This document shows, piece after piece, positions 8,684 through 18,104 of a stretch of 64,000 nt of DNA; the first letter of the stretch is position 1; every line of letters starts with the position of its first letter. Made by a program: the position numbers and the translations under genes. The stretch comes from Nitrosopumilus oxyclinae (GTDB lineage: Archaea; Thermoproteota; Nitrososphaeria; Nitrososphaerales; Nitrosopumilaceae), in assembly GCF_013407165.1 (NCBI RefSeq), contig NZ_CP026994.1, positions 1,082,187 through 1,146,186 of the forward strand, written 5' to 3'. The notes under the pieces are model-generated. The model worked only from the letters and a program-made list of their open reading frames with translations, had not been told where the DNA came from and made no database searches.

Positions 8684-9656
8684 AATCATCTAATGAATTT
8701 TCAAGTAATGGCTGTGCACTAATCCCTCTTTTCCTCAAGTCTTCTGCAAACTCATCTACAAATCCATGTATTGTGTAAACTTGTTCAGCTCCAGATTGTA
8801 CAACCATGTCAATCAATTCAGTGTAATCACAGTGATCACTCATTGGAAACGAATAATCAGTTCTCCTCCCAAAAGAGTACTTCATTGATTGTGCCCATCC
8901 ACTAAATCCAATTGTTACTGCACCGTATTTTGATTTCATATCTTGAACAAATTTATTTTTACTAGACATCATTGGTGCAATCATAACCCAAGGTTTTTTG
9001 TCAAGTAAACCATTTTTCTCAGCCTCAGTATGTCCAATTCCATCATTGAGTGATACCCCAAATTTTTGATGTAATGCATTCATGTCTTTAACAGAGTCAT
9101 GTAGGTATAACGGACCCCAATGACCAAAAAACTGTGTTATAGTTTGGGCCTTACCTAATTGGTAACCCATCAAAATTACAGGAACCCCTTTCCCATAAAG
9201 TTCAGAAATTAATTCATTGACTTGTTTTAGAATATCTTCAAGTTTTGGAAAAATAAATTCAGGTAAACCAAATGTACATTCAGTGATCAGAGTTTTACAC
9301 TTTGGAATTTTGGCACCCTTGAGAAATCCACGATCTCTTGTACAAACATCTCCAGTATAGAAAATATCATCGAAAAGTAATCCTTTTGCACCCAAAATAT
9401 GCCCACTGTCAATTAGAGAAAAATCATCAAGAAATTCAACATGATTTTCCATCTTAAACCCTCGAAGGTTGGCTATTTCACTAGTCTCAATAGATGATAG
9501 AATAGTTCCACCGTTTTTCGATGGAAGATGATCAGAGTGTGCGTGCGATACAAAATTTATCCCATTAACATCACTGTTTTTTGGATCCAACAAAACTCGT
9601 TTATCATCAACCTCACACAGGATTCCATTTTTTGTCATCCTGACTTTACTAGGCAA
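8676..9656 (-). CDS. MBL-fold metallo-hydrolase, RNA 3'-end processing/exonuclease type
   Basis: 326 aa with the metallo-beta-lactamase motif HAHSDH at residues 38-43 binding two metals, the second His/Asp motifs (IDSGHILGAKG and YTGDVCTRD), and the C-terminal MSDHCDYTEL and YTIHGF. Archaeal homologues are annotated as mRNA 3'-end processing factor-like or DNA-ligase-associated exonucleases related to the SNM1/CPSF group. Cytoplasmic nuclease activity is a family inference. The gene is divergent from purN with 58 bp between starts. Confidence 0.84.
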   Translation of the reverse strand: MPSKVRMTKNGILCEVDDKRVLLDPKNSDVNGINFVSHAHSDHLPSKNGGTILSSIETSEIANLRGFKMENHVEFLDDFSLIDSGHILGAKGLLFDDIFYTGDVCTRDRGFLKGAKIPKCKTLITECTFGLPEFIFPKLEDILKQVNELISELYGKGVPVILMGYQLGKAQTITQFFGHWGPLYLHDSVKDMNALHQKFGVSLNDGIGHTEAEKNGLLDKKPWVMIAPMMSSKNKFVQDMKSKYGAVTIGFSGWAQSMKYSFGRRTDYSFPMSDHCDYTELIDMVVQSGAEQVYTIHGFVDEFAEDLRKRGISAQPLLENSLDDFT

Positions 9657-9714
9657 TGAAAATCAAGTAAGTTGGATTTGATATAAATTGCAGGTTTGAT
9701 CTACTATTGACTAG

Positions 9715-10332
9715 TTGCTAAATCTAGGAATTCTAATCTCAGGTCGTGGGAGTAACATGGAATCAATCCTAAAGGCAATTAAGAAAAAAAAGATTCCAAT
9801 CAATCCAGCAATTGTAATTTCTAACAAACATGATGCTAAAGGTCTAAAAATTGCAGAAAAATTAGGAGTTAAAATCGAAGTAGTTGAAAGTAAAGGATTC
9901 AAAGGAACCAGAGCAGAGTACGATAAAGAAATTATTTCAATCCTCACAAAACATGGAGTCACACCAAAAAATGGCCTTGTATGTCTTGCAGGATTTATGA
10001 GAATTATAAGCCCAGAATTTGTAAAAAAGTACAAAAACAGAATCATCAACATTCATCCAGCTTTACTTCCAGCATTTCCAGGATTAGATTCACAAAAACA
10101 GGCATTAGAATACGGAGCTAAAGTATCAGGATGTTCAGTTCATTTTGTAGATTCAGGAATGGATACAGGTCCTGTAATTATTCAAGCAGTAGTCAAAATT
10201 AATGAAAAAGATACAGAAGAATCATTATCAAAAAGAATCTTAAAAGAAGAACACCGAATTTATCCTGAAGCAGTCAATCTATTTGCTAGAAAAAAAATCA
10301 AAGTTTCAGGTAGAAGAACAATAATTAGTTAA
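9715..10332 (+). CDS. purN: Phosphoribosylglycinamide formyltransferase
   Basis: 205 aa. It transfers formyl from 10-formyl-THF to GAR in purine synthesis. Visible features are the N-terminal LGILISGRGSNMESI, the catalytic Asn/His segment INIHPALLPAFPG, and the conserved Asp loop GCSVHFVDSGMDTGPVI. The start is TTG at 9715; no better ATG precedes the motif, and an AT-rich TATA-like box (ATATAAAT) lies about 30 nt upstream. It fits with folD, the cyclo-ligase and purD within 4 kb, a folate/purine neighbourhood. The 3' end overlaps the cupin gene by 4 nt. Confidence 0.94.
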   Translation: MLNLGILISGRGSNMESILKAIKKKKIPINPAIVISNKHDAKGLKIAEKLGVKIEVVESKGFKGTRAEYDKEIISILTKHGVTPKNGLVCLAGFMRIISPEFVKKYKNRIINIHPALLPAFPGLDSQKQALEYGAKVSGCSVHFVDSGMDTGPVIIQAVVKINEKDTEESLSKRILKEEHRIYPEAVNLFARKKIKVSGRRTIIS

Positions 10333-10649
10333 GAATCAGGACCTCCAAAAAAATACAAAACTTTGAGTTCCTTTGTATTTCCATGAAAGCAATGCTCCAC
10401 ATTTTTTGCTACAAAAAATAATTTATCTTGAGAAACTTTGTAATCCTTATCTTTAATTTTTAAAAATCCGTTACCTGAAATGATATAGTATACCTCATCA
10501 CTGTCATGTGGTGTTTGAGTGTCCTCCTCTCCAGGTTTGAGTACCAAAACTCCTGCGGCTAAACTGTCCTTATTGATAAAAGTATGAAAATAAGAATTAT
10601 TGTTTTTTATTTTTTCTAGATATATATCTAAATCATATTCTAGCTTCAA
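10329..10649 (-). CDS. Cupin-domain protein
   Basis: 106 aa, a single beta-barrel cupin. Motif 1 is present as PHDSDEVYYIISGNGFLKI (His, Glu and Gly positions) and motif 2 as FFVAKNVEHCFHGN. The His/Glu residues could bind a metal. The substrate is unknown. It follows the ABM-domain gene by 2 nt on the same strand, so the two are probably co-transcribed and may act together. Confidence 0.82.
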   Translation of the reverse strand: MKLEYDLDIYLEKIKNNNSYFHTFINKDSLAAGVLVLKPGEEDTQTPHDSDEVYYIISGNGFLKIKDKDYKVSQDKLFFVAKNVEHCFHGNTKELKVLYFFGGPDS

Positions 10650-10651
10650 TT

Positions 10652-10984
10652 TTATTCAGCAGCTACTTCGTATGTTTTTCTCTGAGGATCAGCACTCATG
10701 AATGAATGTCCAGTAGGATGAACTTTTTCATGTTCAGGGCTTTGGTGCATTTTGATAAAAGTTTCTTTGCTTTCATGTTCAACAAGGATTCTATAAGTTC
10801 CATCAGAGGATTTCAAGAATTTTCTAGAGATAAATCCTGGAAAATTACATAGTACTTTGTTTGATTCAGCAAACCAATTTTTAAAATCGTCCTCAACCCC
10901 TTCCTTGAGTTGAATATCGGCAATCATTACAAACATGTTATGACTAGTGAAATAACCATTTAATTTCTTTTCTGAGATTTTCAT
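10652..10984 (-). CDS. Antibiotic biosynthesis monooxygenase (ABM)-like domain protein
   Basis: 110 aa. The core from about residue 17 (MFVMIADIQLKEGVEDDFKNW, then FPGFISRKFL and ILVEHESKETF) is the dimeric ferredoxin-like ABM fold, whose members include cofactor-free oxygenases and many of unknown function. Met17 (10936) may be the true start, since ABM proteins usually begin at this strand. It is first of a two-gene leftward operon with the cupin and divergent from folD. Confidence 0.8.
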   Translation of the reverse strand: MKISEKKLNGYFTSHNMFVMIADIQLKEGVEDDFKNWFAESNKVLCNFPGFISRKFLKSSDGTYRILVEHESKETFIKMHQSPEHEKVHPTGHSFMSADPQRKTYEVAAE

Positions 10985-11029
10985 CTTAGAATTCCAAGGA
11001 TTAAATATCTACAAATCAAAAAGCAGTTC

Positions 11030-11890
11030 ATGGCAGGCATTAGAATTGATGGTAAGATTATTGCCCAATCAGTCAAGGAAAGAGTCAAAAAAGCAGCTGA
11101 GGTGCTGAAAAATCAAGGGATTTCGCCTTGTTTAGCCACAGTATTGGTTGGAGATAATCCAGCTTCTGCAACATATGTTAGAAATAAACACATAGCATGT
11201 GAAGCAGTAGGAATTTCCACAAAAGATCACAAACTTGATGCCAACATAACTCAATCAGAATTAACCAAAATTATTGATGAATTAAATGCAGACAAATCAG
11301 TTCATGGTATTTTAGTTCAACTTCCTCTACCAAATCAACTAGATGAATTTGCAACTACATCAAGAATATCTCCACTAAAAGATGTAGATGGTTTAACTCC
11401 ACATAATGCAGGTTTACTTGCCATGAGTAAAGCAGCATTAGTTGCATGTACACCATCAGGAATAATGGAGATGTTTGATTATCATGGAATAGACCTAGAA
11501 GGAAAAAATGTCGTGTTAATTAATCGAAGTAACCTCGTAGGAAAACCACTGTATCATTTGTTATTAGAAAAAAATGCCACTGTATTGACATGTCACTCTA
11601 AAACTAAAAATTTATCAGAACTATGTCAAAATGCAGACATTATCATCACTGCAGTAGGAGACAGAAACAAATTCACACTAACCCCAGATATGATCAAAGA
11701 AGGAGCAATTGTAATTGATGTTGCAATTTCAAGATTTCAAGAAAAATTAGTGGGAGATTCAGATTATGAAAAAATAATTCAAAAAGCATCATTTGCCACG
11801 CCAGTTCCAGGAGGAGTTGGTCCCATGACAGTTGCAATGCTATTGAAAAATACAATTACAGCAGCATCACTGAGTAGTCAAATTGGATAA
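11030..11890 (+). CDS. folD: Methylene-THF dehydrogenase/methenyl-THF cyclohydrolase
   Basis: 286 aa, bifunctional one-carbon enzyme interconverting 5,10-methylene-, methenyl- and 10-formyl-THF. Signatures are ATYVRNKHIACE (catalytic Lys region), VHGILVQLPLP, DVDGLTPHNAG, NRSNLVGKPL for NADP binding, and PVPGGVGPMTVAMLL near the C terminus. It supplies formyl-THF for purN nearby and overlaps the following cyclo-ligase gene by 8 nt, forming an operon. Confidence 0.97.
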   Translation: MAGIRIDGKIIAQSVKERVKKAAEVLKNQGISPCLATVLVGDNPASATYVRNKHIACEAVGISTKDHKLDANITQSELTKIIDELNADKSVHGILVQLPLPNQLDEFATTSRISPLKDVDGLTPHNAGLLAMSKAALVACTPSGIMEMFDYHGIDLEGKNVVLINRSNLVGKPLYHLLLEKNATVLTCHSKTKNLSELCQNADIIITAVGDRNKFTLTPDMIKEGAIVIDVAISRFQEKLVGDSDYEKIIQKASFATPVPGGVGPMTVAMLLKNTITAASLSSQIG

Positions 11891-12446
11891 AAACCCAGAA
11901 AAAGAATCATTACGAAATAGGCTTTTGGAAACAAGAGACAACACATCGTTTGATCTATTAAAAATTGCAAGTGGGAATATTCAGAAAAAATTAAGAAAAA
12001 TGTATGCTTTCAAAAATGCTCAGAGAATTGGAGTATACTACCCAATAGGAAGTGAGATTTTTACTCAGGATATCATCCAAGAACTAATCAGTCAAGGAAA
12101 AGAGGTTTTCCTGCCTAAAGTTACTGGGAAAACCATGGAATTTAGAAAAATTGTAGATTTTTCAAGCCTAGAACATGGCAGTTTTGATATTATGGAACCA
12201 AAAGATGATTGCCCAGTGAACAACAATCTAGACGTTATTTTAGTGCCAACTGTAGGAATTGATCATAGCGGAGTCAGATTAGGTTATGGCTATGGGTTCT
12301 ATGATAAATTTTTGGCAGAAAATAAAACTACAACAATTTCTCTTACCTTGGAAAAACAAATTATCAAAAAAATTCCAAAATCAGATCATGATGTATTGAT
12401 GGATTGGATTGTAACAGAAGATCAAATGATACAGACTCAAAGATAA
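11883..12446 (+). CDS. 5-formyltetrahydrofolate cyclo-ligase
   Basis: 187 aa. It recycles 5-formyl-THF to methenyl-THF with ATP. The family signature near the C terminus, RLGYGYGFYDKFL, is clear, as are the ATP-binding start (KESLRNRLLETR) and IGVYYPIGSEI. It starts at TTG 11883, inside the last codons of folD, so translation is likely coupled. The 3' end overlaps purD (convergent) by 10 nt. Confidence 0.93.
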   Translation: MDKNPEKESLRNRLLETRDNTSFDLLKIASGNIQKKLRKMYAFKNAQRIGVYYPIGSEIFTQDIIQELISQGKEVFLPKVTGKTMEFRKIVDFSSLEHGSFDIMEPKDDCPVNNNLDVILVPTVGIDHSGVRLGYGYGFYDKFLAENKTTTISLTLEKQIIKKIPKSDHDVLMDWIVTEDQMIQTQR

Positions 12447-13702
12447 GAAAGACCTTTTTGACCAATATCTTTTCGATGAAATTTCTGAGACCAAATAATT
12501 TTGTCAGTTGCAGCATATGCGTTTGTGATTGCCGATTGTAATGTATCACCTAATGCAGTTACTCCCAATACACGTCCACCGTTTGAGAGAATCTTTTCGC
12601 CAGACTTTTTGGTACCAGCATGGAAAACAATTGCACCCTCCGGAACAGAATCAAAGCCAGTGATCTCATCATCTTTTGAATATGCCTCAGGATATCCCTT
12701 TGATGCCAAAACAACACACACAGCAGATTGTGATTTCCAAGTGGCAGGAGGTAAAGAAGACAATGTGCCATCAACACTTGCTACAAAATAATCATACAAA
12801 TCAAAATCCATCCTCATAGTAATTGGCTGGCATTCAGGATCACCCATTCGAACGTTGTATTCTAAAACATATGGTTTACCATCCTGAATCATAATTCCGG
12901 CATACAAAAATCCCTTGAAAACAATTCCCTCTTTTTTCATTGCATGGATAGTTTTTTCAATAACTTCTTCTTGAATTATTTTTGCTAAATTATCATCAAT
13001 TATTGGAGTTGGAGAATATGCACCCATTCCTCCAGTGTTTGGGCCTTCATCATTATCAAAAATTCTCTTATGATCTTGGCTGGAAGCCATAGGAATAGCA
13101 ATATCCCCATCAGAAAGAGCAATGTAGGAGGCTTCAATTCCATCAATTCTCTCCTCAATGATAATCCTATTTCCAGCATCACCAAATGTCTTATTTACCA
13201 AAATTGTTTGAATTGCAGAAATTGCCTCATCATTACTATTACAAACAATTACACCCTTTCCTGCAGCCAAACCATCTGCCTTTACAACTACATTGTAGTC
13301 AAGGGATTTCACATATTCTTGAGCTTTTTGAGCATCATCAAATATTTCAAAACGAGCAGTCGGGATTTCATTTCTTTTCATAAAGTCTTTTGCCCAAATC
13401 TTACTTGATTCAAGTTGAGCCGCTTGGCGTGATGGTCCAAAAACTCTGAGACCTAATTTGTTAAATTTATCTACAATTCCAGCAGCTAGAGGATCTTCAG
13501 GTCCAACTACAGTAAAACAATTATTTTTTTGAGCAAAATCTGCTAATCCATCTAAATCATCCACACTTATTGGAACATTATTTTCAGTCCCGCCATTTCC
13601 AGGAGCAGTAAAAACAGTTTCAACTTTACTACTTTGAGACAACTTCCATGATAATGCATGTTCTCTTCCACCAGAACCAATCACTAAGACATTTACCAAC
13701 AA
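12437..13702 (-). CDS. purD: Phosphoribosylamine-glycine ligase (GAR synthetase)
   Basis: 421 aa, ATP-grasp enzyme of purine synthesis. It shows the N-terminal LVIGSGGREHALSWKL, the ATP-grasp segments VVKADGLAAGKGV and GMGAYSPTP, and the metal-binding EYNVRMGDPECQ. The start is a TTG at 13702 immediately before the LVNVLVIGSGG strand; no ATG fits better. It is divergent from ileS over an 83-bp AT-rich promoter region. It works upstream of PurN in the same pathway. Confidence 0.96.
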   Translation of the reverse strand: MLVNVLVIGSGGREHALSWKLSQSSKVETVFTAPGNGGTENNVPISVDDLDGLADFAQKNNCFTVVGPEDPLAAGIVDKFNKLGLRVFGPSRQAAQLESSKIWAKDFMKRNEIPTARFEIFDDAQKAQEYVKSLDYNVVVKADGLAAGKGVIVCNSNDEAISAIQTILVNKTFGDAGNRIIIEERIDGIEASYIALSDGDIAIPMASSQDHKRIFDNDEGPNTGGMGAYSPTPIIDDNLAKIIQEEVIEKTIHAMKKEGIVFKGFLYAGIMIQDGKPYVLEYNVRMGDPECQPITMRMDFDLYDYFVASVDGTLSSLPPATWKSQSAVCVVLASKGYPEAYSKDDEITGFDSVPEGAIVFHAGTKKSGEKILSNGGRVLGVTALGDTLQSAITNAYAATDKIIWSQKFHRKDIGQKGLSYL

Positions 13703-13785
13703 AAATTATCTTTTTCTCAATTATATAATCCAAGTCTCAACAAATCAATTTAGCTTTATAATGCCACAAACATTCTAAAATTTAG

Positions 13786-16700
13786 ATGGAACTTTCTTCA
13801 AAATTTGATGCTAAAGCAATAGAATCAGAAGTTAGAAAATATATCAAATCCATTGACTTGGAAAAACTGATTTTTGCATCAGATAAACCTGAAAAAATTC
13901 GATTTATTGAGGGCCCACCCACTATGAATGGAATTCCACATGCAGGACATCTCAGAGGCAGAGTAATCAAGGATTTGTGGTATCGATTCAACACATTACA
14001 AGGAAAAAAAATTGAATTTAATGGTGGATGGGATACCCAAGGACTCCCTGTAGAATTACAGGTGGAAAAAGAATTAGGAGTTACAGGTGGAAAAAGTGAA
14101 GCCATCAAAGAATTTGGAATTGAAAGAATTGTTTCTGAATGTAAAAAAACTGTAGAAAAATTCAACAAAACATGGGTTGAAGTTGATACACAACTTGGAA
14201 TGTCATTTAATCATGAAAAAGCATATTGGACATTTAGAGATGAATTTATTGAAAGAGAATGGCAAGTTCTCAAAAAAGCATATGAAAATAAAATTTTAGA
14301 AGAAGACTTTACTGTAATTGCATACTGTCCAAGTTGTCAAACGTCACTCAGTCATGCAGAAGTCAACCAAGGGTATGAAGAAGTCAAAGACCCTTCACTA
14401 TACTACAAAGTCAAGCTAGTGGATGAAGATGCATTTTTGATAGTATGGACTACAATGCCATTTACTCTTGTTACTGATGCCATGGTAGGATTACAACCTA
14501 AAGAAGACTATGCATATGTCAAAGTGGAAAACGAAACTTGGGTAATTGGAAAAACAAGACTAGAAGAGTTCATGGCAGAAGTAAAAATTGAAGAATATAA
14601 AATTGAAAAAACTGTAAAAGGCTCAGAATTTGAAGGAAAAAAATACATTCATCCATTATTGGATTTAATTCCAGAATTAAATGAAATTTCAAAATCAGAT
14701 AATTATCATGTGGCAGTTTCAGAGACATTTGTAGATGCCAGCACAGGGAGTGGTCTTGTACATCTATCACCTGCAAACGGTGAAGAAGATATTAAAATTG
14801 CAAATAAACGCAAAGTCAAAATTTTCAGCCCCATTAATGACGAGGTAAAATTCACTGAAAAAGCAGGAAAATATCAAGGAATGTTTGTTAGAGATGCAGA
14901 CAGACCCATAGTCGAGGATCTAAAAGAGTGCAATGCCCTTGTAAAAATTGGTAAAATCAAACACAAGTACCCACTATGCTGGAGATCACACCATCCAATT
15001 GTGTGGCTTGCAAGAAAAGGGTGGTTTTACAAATTAGATAGATTAGATAACAAAGCAATTGATGCAGCAGAAAGTGTAGAGTATTTTTTTGAGCAGCCAA
15101 AAAACAGATTTCTTGGAATTATCAAAGAGAGACATCCTTGGTGTATTTCTCGAGAAAGGATTTGGGGCTGTCCTCTACCAGTTTGGAATTGTGAAGATTG
15201 CGGTGAGAAAAATTGGTTCTTTACTAGAAAAGACATTGTAGATGCTGCAGATAAATTGCCAGACGGCCCTGACTTTGAATTACACAGACCATGGATTGAC
15301 AACATTACAGTAAAATGTAAAAAATGTAATGGAGTCAATACAAAAAGAGAAGAATATGTTTTAGATACTTGGCATAACAGTGGCTCTGCACCTTATTCCT
15401 CGCTAACAGATGAAGAATATGCAAATGAAATTCCGGCTCCATTTTTCACAGAAGGAATTGATCAAACTAGAGGTTGGGCATACACGTTACTAATTGAAAA
15501 TGTAATTTTAAACAATGCTGCAACTCCACCTTACAAATCATTTTTGTTTCAAGGACATGTGTTAGATGAGAACGGAGGAAAAATGAGTAAAAGTAAAGGC
15601 AATGTCCTAGAGGGAGCAGAATTGCTTGAAAAATATCCAGTAGACCTGATTAGATTCTATTTTATGTGGAAAGCAAGTCCAATTGAGCCCCTAAGTTTTA
15701 GCACAGATGAATTAATGTCAAGGCCATATCAGGTAATCAACACGCTATTCAATTTACACCTGTATTTTCAGCAAAATAGTCAATATGATAATTTTAATAA
15801 TTCAAACTCAATTAAATGGGCAAAGCAAAATGACTTGCTGACATCTCCAGATATATGGTTACTATCAAAACTTCAAAAACTGATTCAAATTCTTACTGAG
15901 AAAAATGAATCATGTAAATTTCACGAAGGCGCAAAGGCAATTGATGATTTTATCATCAACAACCTCAGTCAAATCTACATTCCAATAACTAGAGGAGAAC
16001 TATGGGATGAAGACGATGAAAAGAAAAACAGAAGATTGGCAATCTATGCAGTCCTAAGTGAAGTTCTAAAAACATTAGATATTCTGATTCATCCATTTTG
16101 TCCATTTACAAGCGAACATCTCTATCAATCAATATTTCCAGGAAAACAAAGTATTCTACTTGACAAATGGCCAACATACCAAGAAGATCTAGTAAATGAA
16201 AAAATCGAAGAATCATTTGACATCATGAAGGATATCGTATCAATTTCTTCAGCTGCCAGAATGAAAGGAAAACTGAAAAGACGATGGCCATTAAACGAAG
16301 CACAGATTTGTGTAAAGAAAGGTCAGAAAAATAAACTTGAATCATTATCTGAATTATTACAATCTCAACTAAATGTCGAGAAATTTACAATTACTGAAAC
16401 AGAAAAAGAATCAGGAATAGAACAAATTCTGGAATTAAAACAATTAGGATTACCTGTCAAAGGAGTAGTAGAATTAGAAAGAAAACGAATTGGACCAAAA
16501 GCAAAACAACACATGGGAAAACTTGTATCTACATTTAATGAAACCAATCCAGATGAAATAATTTCATCATTAGAGAAAAATTCAAAATATGATTTTGATA
16601 TTGATGGAGAGATTATTTCGCTATATAATGAAGACTTCATAATAGATTTTGATGCAAGTGAAAATTATGCCGCTGCAAAAAGAGACAACTATACTGTAAT

Positions 16701-16983
16701 TATTTCAACATTAAGAAACAAAGAGATGATGGCAAAAGGATTGGTAAAAGATATTGCAAGAAGACTCCAAACACTTAGAAAAGAGAGAGGATATACCCCA
16801 ACTGATGTTTTAGAAGTTGCATCTATTTTAGAATTAGATGAAGAATCCCTTGAAATGATGAAAGAAAAAGCTGAAGAACTAGCATTTTTGGTCAGAGTAA
16901 AACAAGTTAACTTTACAGAATCTTGTAAGGAATACAAAGAAGACGACATTGATGGTCAAAAAATCAAAATTTCTGTAGAATAG
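13786..16983 (+). CDS. ileS: Isoleucyl-tRNA synthetase
   Basis: 1065 aa, class I synthetase of the archaeal/eukaryotic type by length. The HIGH-like motif is PHAGH (in MNGIPHAGHLRGR, near residue 55), the CP1 editing domain covers about residues 190-400 (WTTMPFTLVTDAM, SGLVHLSPANGEED), WxxSRxRxWGCPLP is present, and KMSKS is at about residue 598. Zinc-type Cys clusters appear at CPSCQ and CEDCG/CKKC. A TATA-like TTTATAA lies about 30 nt upstream of the ATG. Confidence 0.97.
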   Translation: MELSSKFDAKAIESEVRKYIKSIDLEKLIFASDKPEKIRFIEGPPTMNGIPHAGHLRGRVIKDLWYRFNTLQGKKIEFNGGWDTQGLPVELQVEKELGVTGGKSEAIKEFGIERIVSECKKTVEKFNKTWVEVDTQLGMSFNHEKAYWTFRDEFIEREWQVLKKAYENKILEEDFTVIAYCPSCQTSLSHAEVNQGYEEVKDPSLYYKVKLVDEDAFLIVWTTMPFTLVTDAMVGLQPKEDYAYVKVENETWVIGKTRLEEFMAEVKIEEYKIEKTVKGSEFEGKKYIHPLLDLIPELNEISKSDNYHVAVSETFVDASTGSGLVHLSPANGEEDIKIANKRKVKIFSPINDEVKFTEKAGKYQGMFVRDADRPIVEDLKECNALVKIGKIKHKYPLCWRSHHPIVWLARKGWFYKLDRLDNKAIDAAESVEYFFEQPKNRFLGIIKERHPWCISRERIWGCPLPVWNCEDCGEKNWFFTRKDIVDAADKLPDGPDFELHRPWIDNITVKCKKCNGVNTKREEYVLDTWHNSGSAPYSSLTDEEYANEIPAPFFTEGIDQTRGWAYTLLIENVILNNAATPPYKSFLFQGHVLDENGGKMSKSKGNVLEGAELLEKYPVDLIRFYFMWKASPIEPLSFSTDELMSRPYQVINTLFNLHLYFQQNSQYDNFNNSNSIKWAKQNDLLTSPDIWLLSKLQKLIQILTEKNESCKFHEGAKAIDDFIINNLSQIYIPITRGELWDEDDEKKNRRLAIYAVLSEVLKTLDILIHPFCPFTSEHLYQSIFPGKQSILLDKWPTYQEDLVNEKIEESFDIMKDIVSISSAARMKGKLKRRWPLNEAQICVKKGQKNKLESLSELLQSQLNVEKFTITETEKESGIEQILELKQLGLPVKGVVELERKRIGPKAKQHMGKLVSTFNETNPDEIISSLEKNSKYDFDIDGEIISLYNEDFIIDFDASENYAAAKRDNYTVIISTLRNKEMMAKGLVKDIARRLQTLRKERGYTPTDVLEVASILELDEESLEMMKEKAEELAFLVRVKQVNFTESCKEYKEDDIDGQKIKISVE

Positions 16984-17035
16984 AATTTGAAAATGAATGC
17001 AATATTTTTATTACATTTAGAAATCCCATAAGCAA

Positions 17036-17620
17036 ATGTCAGAATCAACCCCAAATGTTGTTGGAATTAACGTTCTAAAACAAAATGGCCTAGATGTTGA
17101 TGAATTGTTAAAGGAATTAATCAAAAATGCTGCAGTAGAATTTACTGCATACTATTACTTTACCAATCTCAGAGCACATTGCACAGGTATAGAAGGGGAA
17201 GGATTGAAAGGAATTATCGAAGATGCAAGATTAGAAGATCTTAGTCACTTTGAATCATGCCTTGAGAGAATCTACCAACTAGGTGGAACTCTTCCAAATG
17301 ACGCAACAGAATTTATCAAAATTTCTGGATGTGAATTCTTACAACTTCCAGCAAATCCAACAGATCATAAAGCGATTCTAGAAAAATGTCTCAAAGCAGA
17401 ACAAGGAGCAATTGTCAACTGGAACAAAGTTTGCCAGATGACATTTGGAAAAGATCCTGTCACATACGATATTGCAAAAGATATTTTGGCTGAAGAGATA
17501 GAACATGAGTCTTGGTTCCTAGAACTAATCTATGGTAGACCATCAGGACACATGCGAAGAAAGTATGCAGGTGAAAGACCACATACAAGAAAACATTCTA
17601 GAGCATTAGATATGGCCTAA
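17036..17620 (+). CDS. Dps-like ferritin family protein
   Basis: 194 aa, four-helix ferritin-like protein of the archaeal Dps-like group. Metal-binding helices are visible: AAVEFTAYYYFTNLRAHC (helix A), EDARLEDLSHFESCLERIYQLGG (Glu...ExxH), AEQGAIVNWNKVC (helix C) and LAEEIEHESWFLELI (ExxxHE, helix D). It likely oxidises iron with H2O2 and stores it, protecting DNA in the cytoplasm. The basic C-terminal tail (HMRRKYAGERPHTRKHSRA) could bind DNA. Single gene with its own promoter after ileS (52-bp gap). Confidence 0.88.
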   Translation: MSESTPNVVGINVLKQNGLDVDELLKELIKNAAVEFTAYYYFTNLRAHCTGIEGEGLKGIIEDARLEDLSHFESCLERIYQLGGTLPNDATEFIKISGCEFLQLPANPTDHKAILEKCLKAEQGAIVNWNKVCQMTFGKDPVTYDIAKDILAEEIEHESWFLELIYGRPSGHMRRKYAGERPHTRKHSRALDMA

Positions 17621-17734
17621 GTGCCAAATCATTTTCTTTATTTTAAATTCAAAATTAAAGTGACTTTATACACGACAAATAGTGAAGAGGTGTTGTTTTA
17701 TCACGGTTAAATAGAAAAATCCCTTATTGATAAT

Positions 17735-18064
17735 ATGGTTAAACAGATTAGCCTTGATGCATGGCAAATTCAGCAGCTATCAGATCTGTTAGAAAAAGGC
17801 TCAAGTATTGTTGCAAAAACAAACAGACCAATTGTTCTGTACAGACAAACTCTTGAAGAAGAAGAAGAATCTTATGAAGAAATTGTATGTACACTTACCA
17901 AAGGATATGTGATTGAACAGATGGTCACATCAGGAGGAATTCTAGTTCCAAGCTTTCATCAACAATTTGTATTTACCATAGAAGAGTACCCTCAAGAATT
18001 ATTACGAAAAAGTAAAGATCGCTTTTTAGAAATGATTGATTTTCTAGATGAACAACTAAAATAG
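17735..18064 (+). CDS. Hypothetical protein
   Basis: 109 aa, soluble, mixed alpha/beta pattern: an N-terminal helix (SLDAWQIQQLSDLLEKGSS), strands around PIVLYRQT and IVCTLTKGYVIEQMV, and a C-terminal helix (SKDRFLEMIDFLDEQ). The Glu run EEEEESYEE marks a loop. No family recognised. It lies between the ferritin-like gene and sucC on the same strand, with an AT-rich promoter (TTTATA at about 17665) in the 114-bp gap upstream. Confidence 0.75.
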   Translation: MVKQISLDAWQIQQLSDLLEKGSSIVAKTNRPIVLYRQTLEEEEESYEEIVCTLTKGYVIEQMVTSGGILVPSFHQQFVFTIEEYPQELLRKSKDRFLEMIDFLDEQLK

Positions 18065-18104
18065 TATCATAGTTAATAAAGACCGTAAATTTCATAATTT
18101 CTGC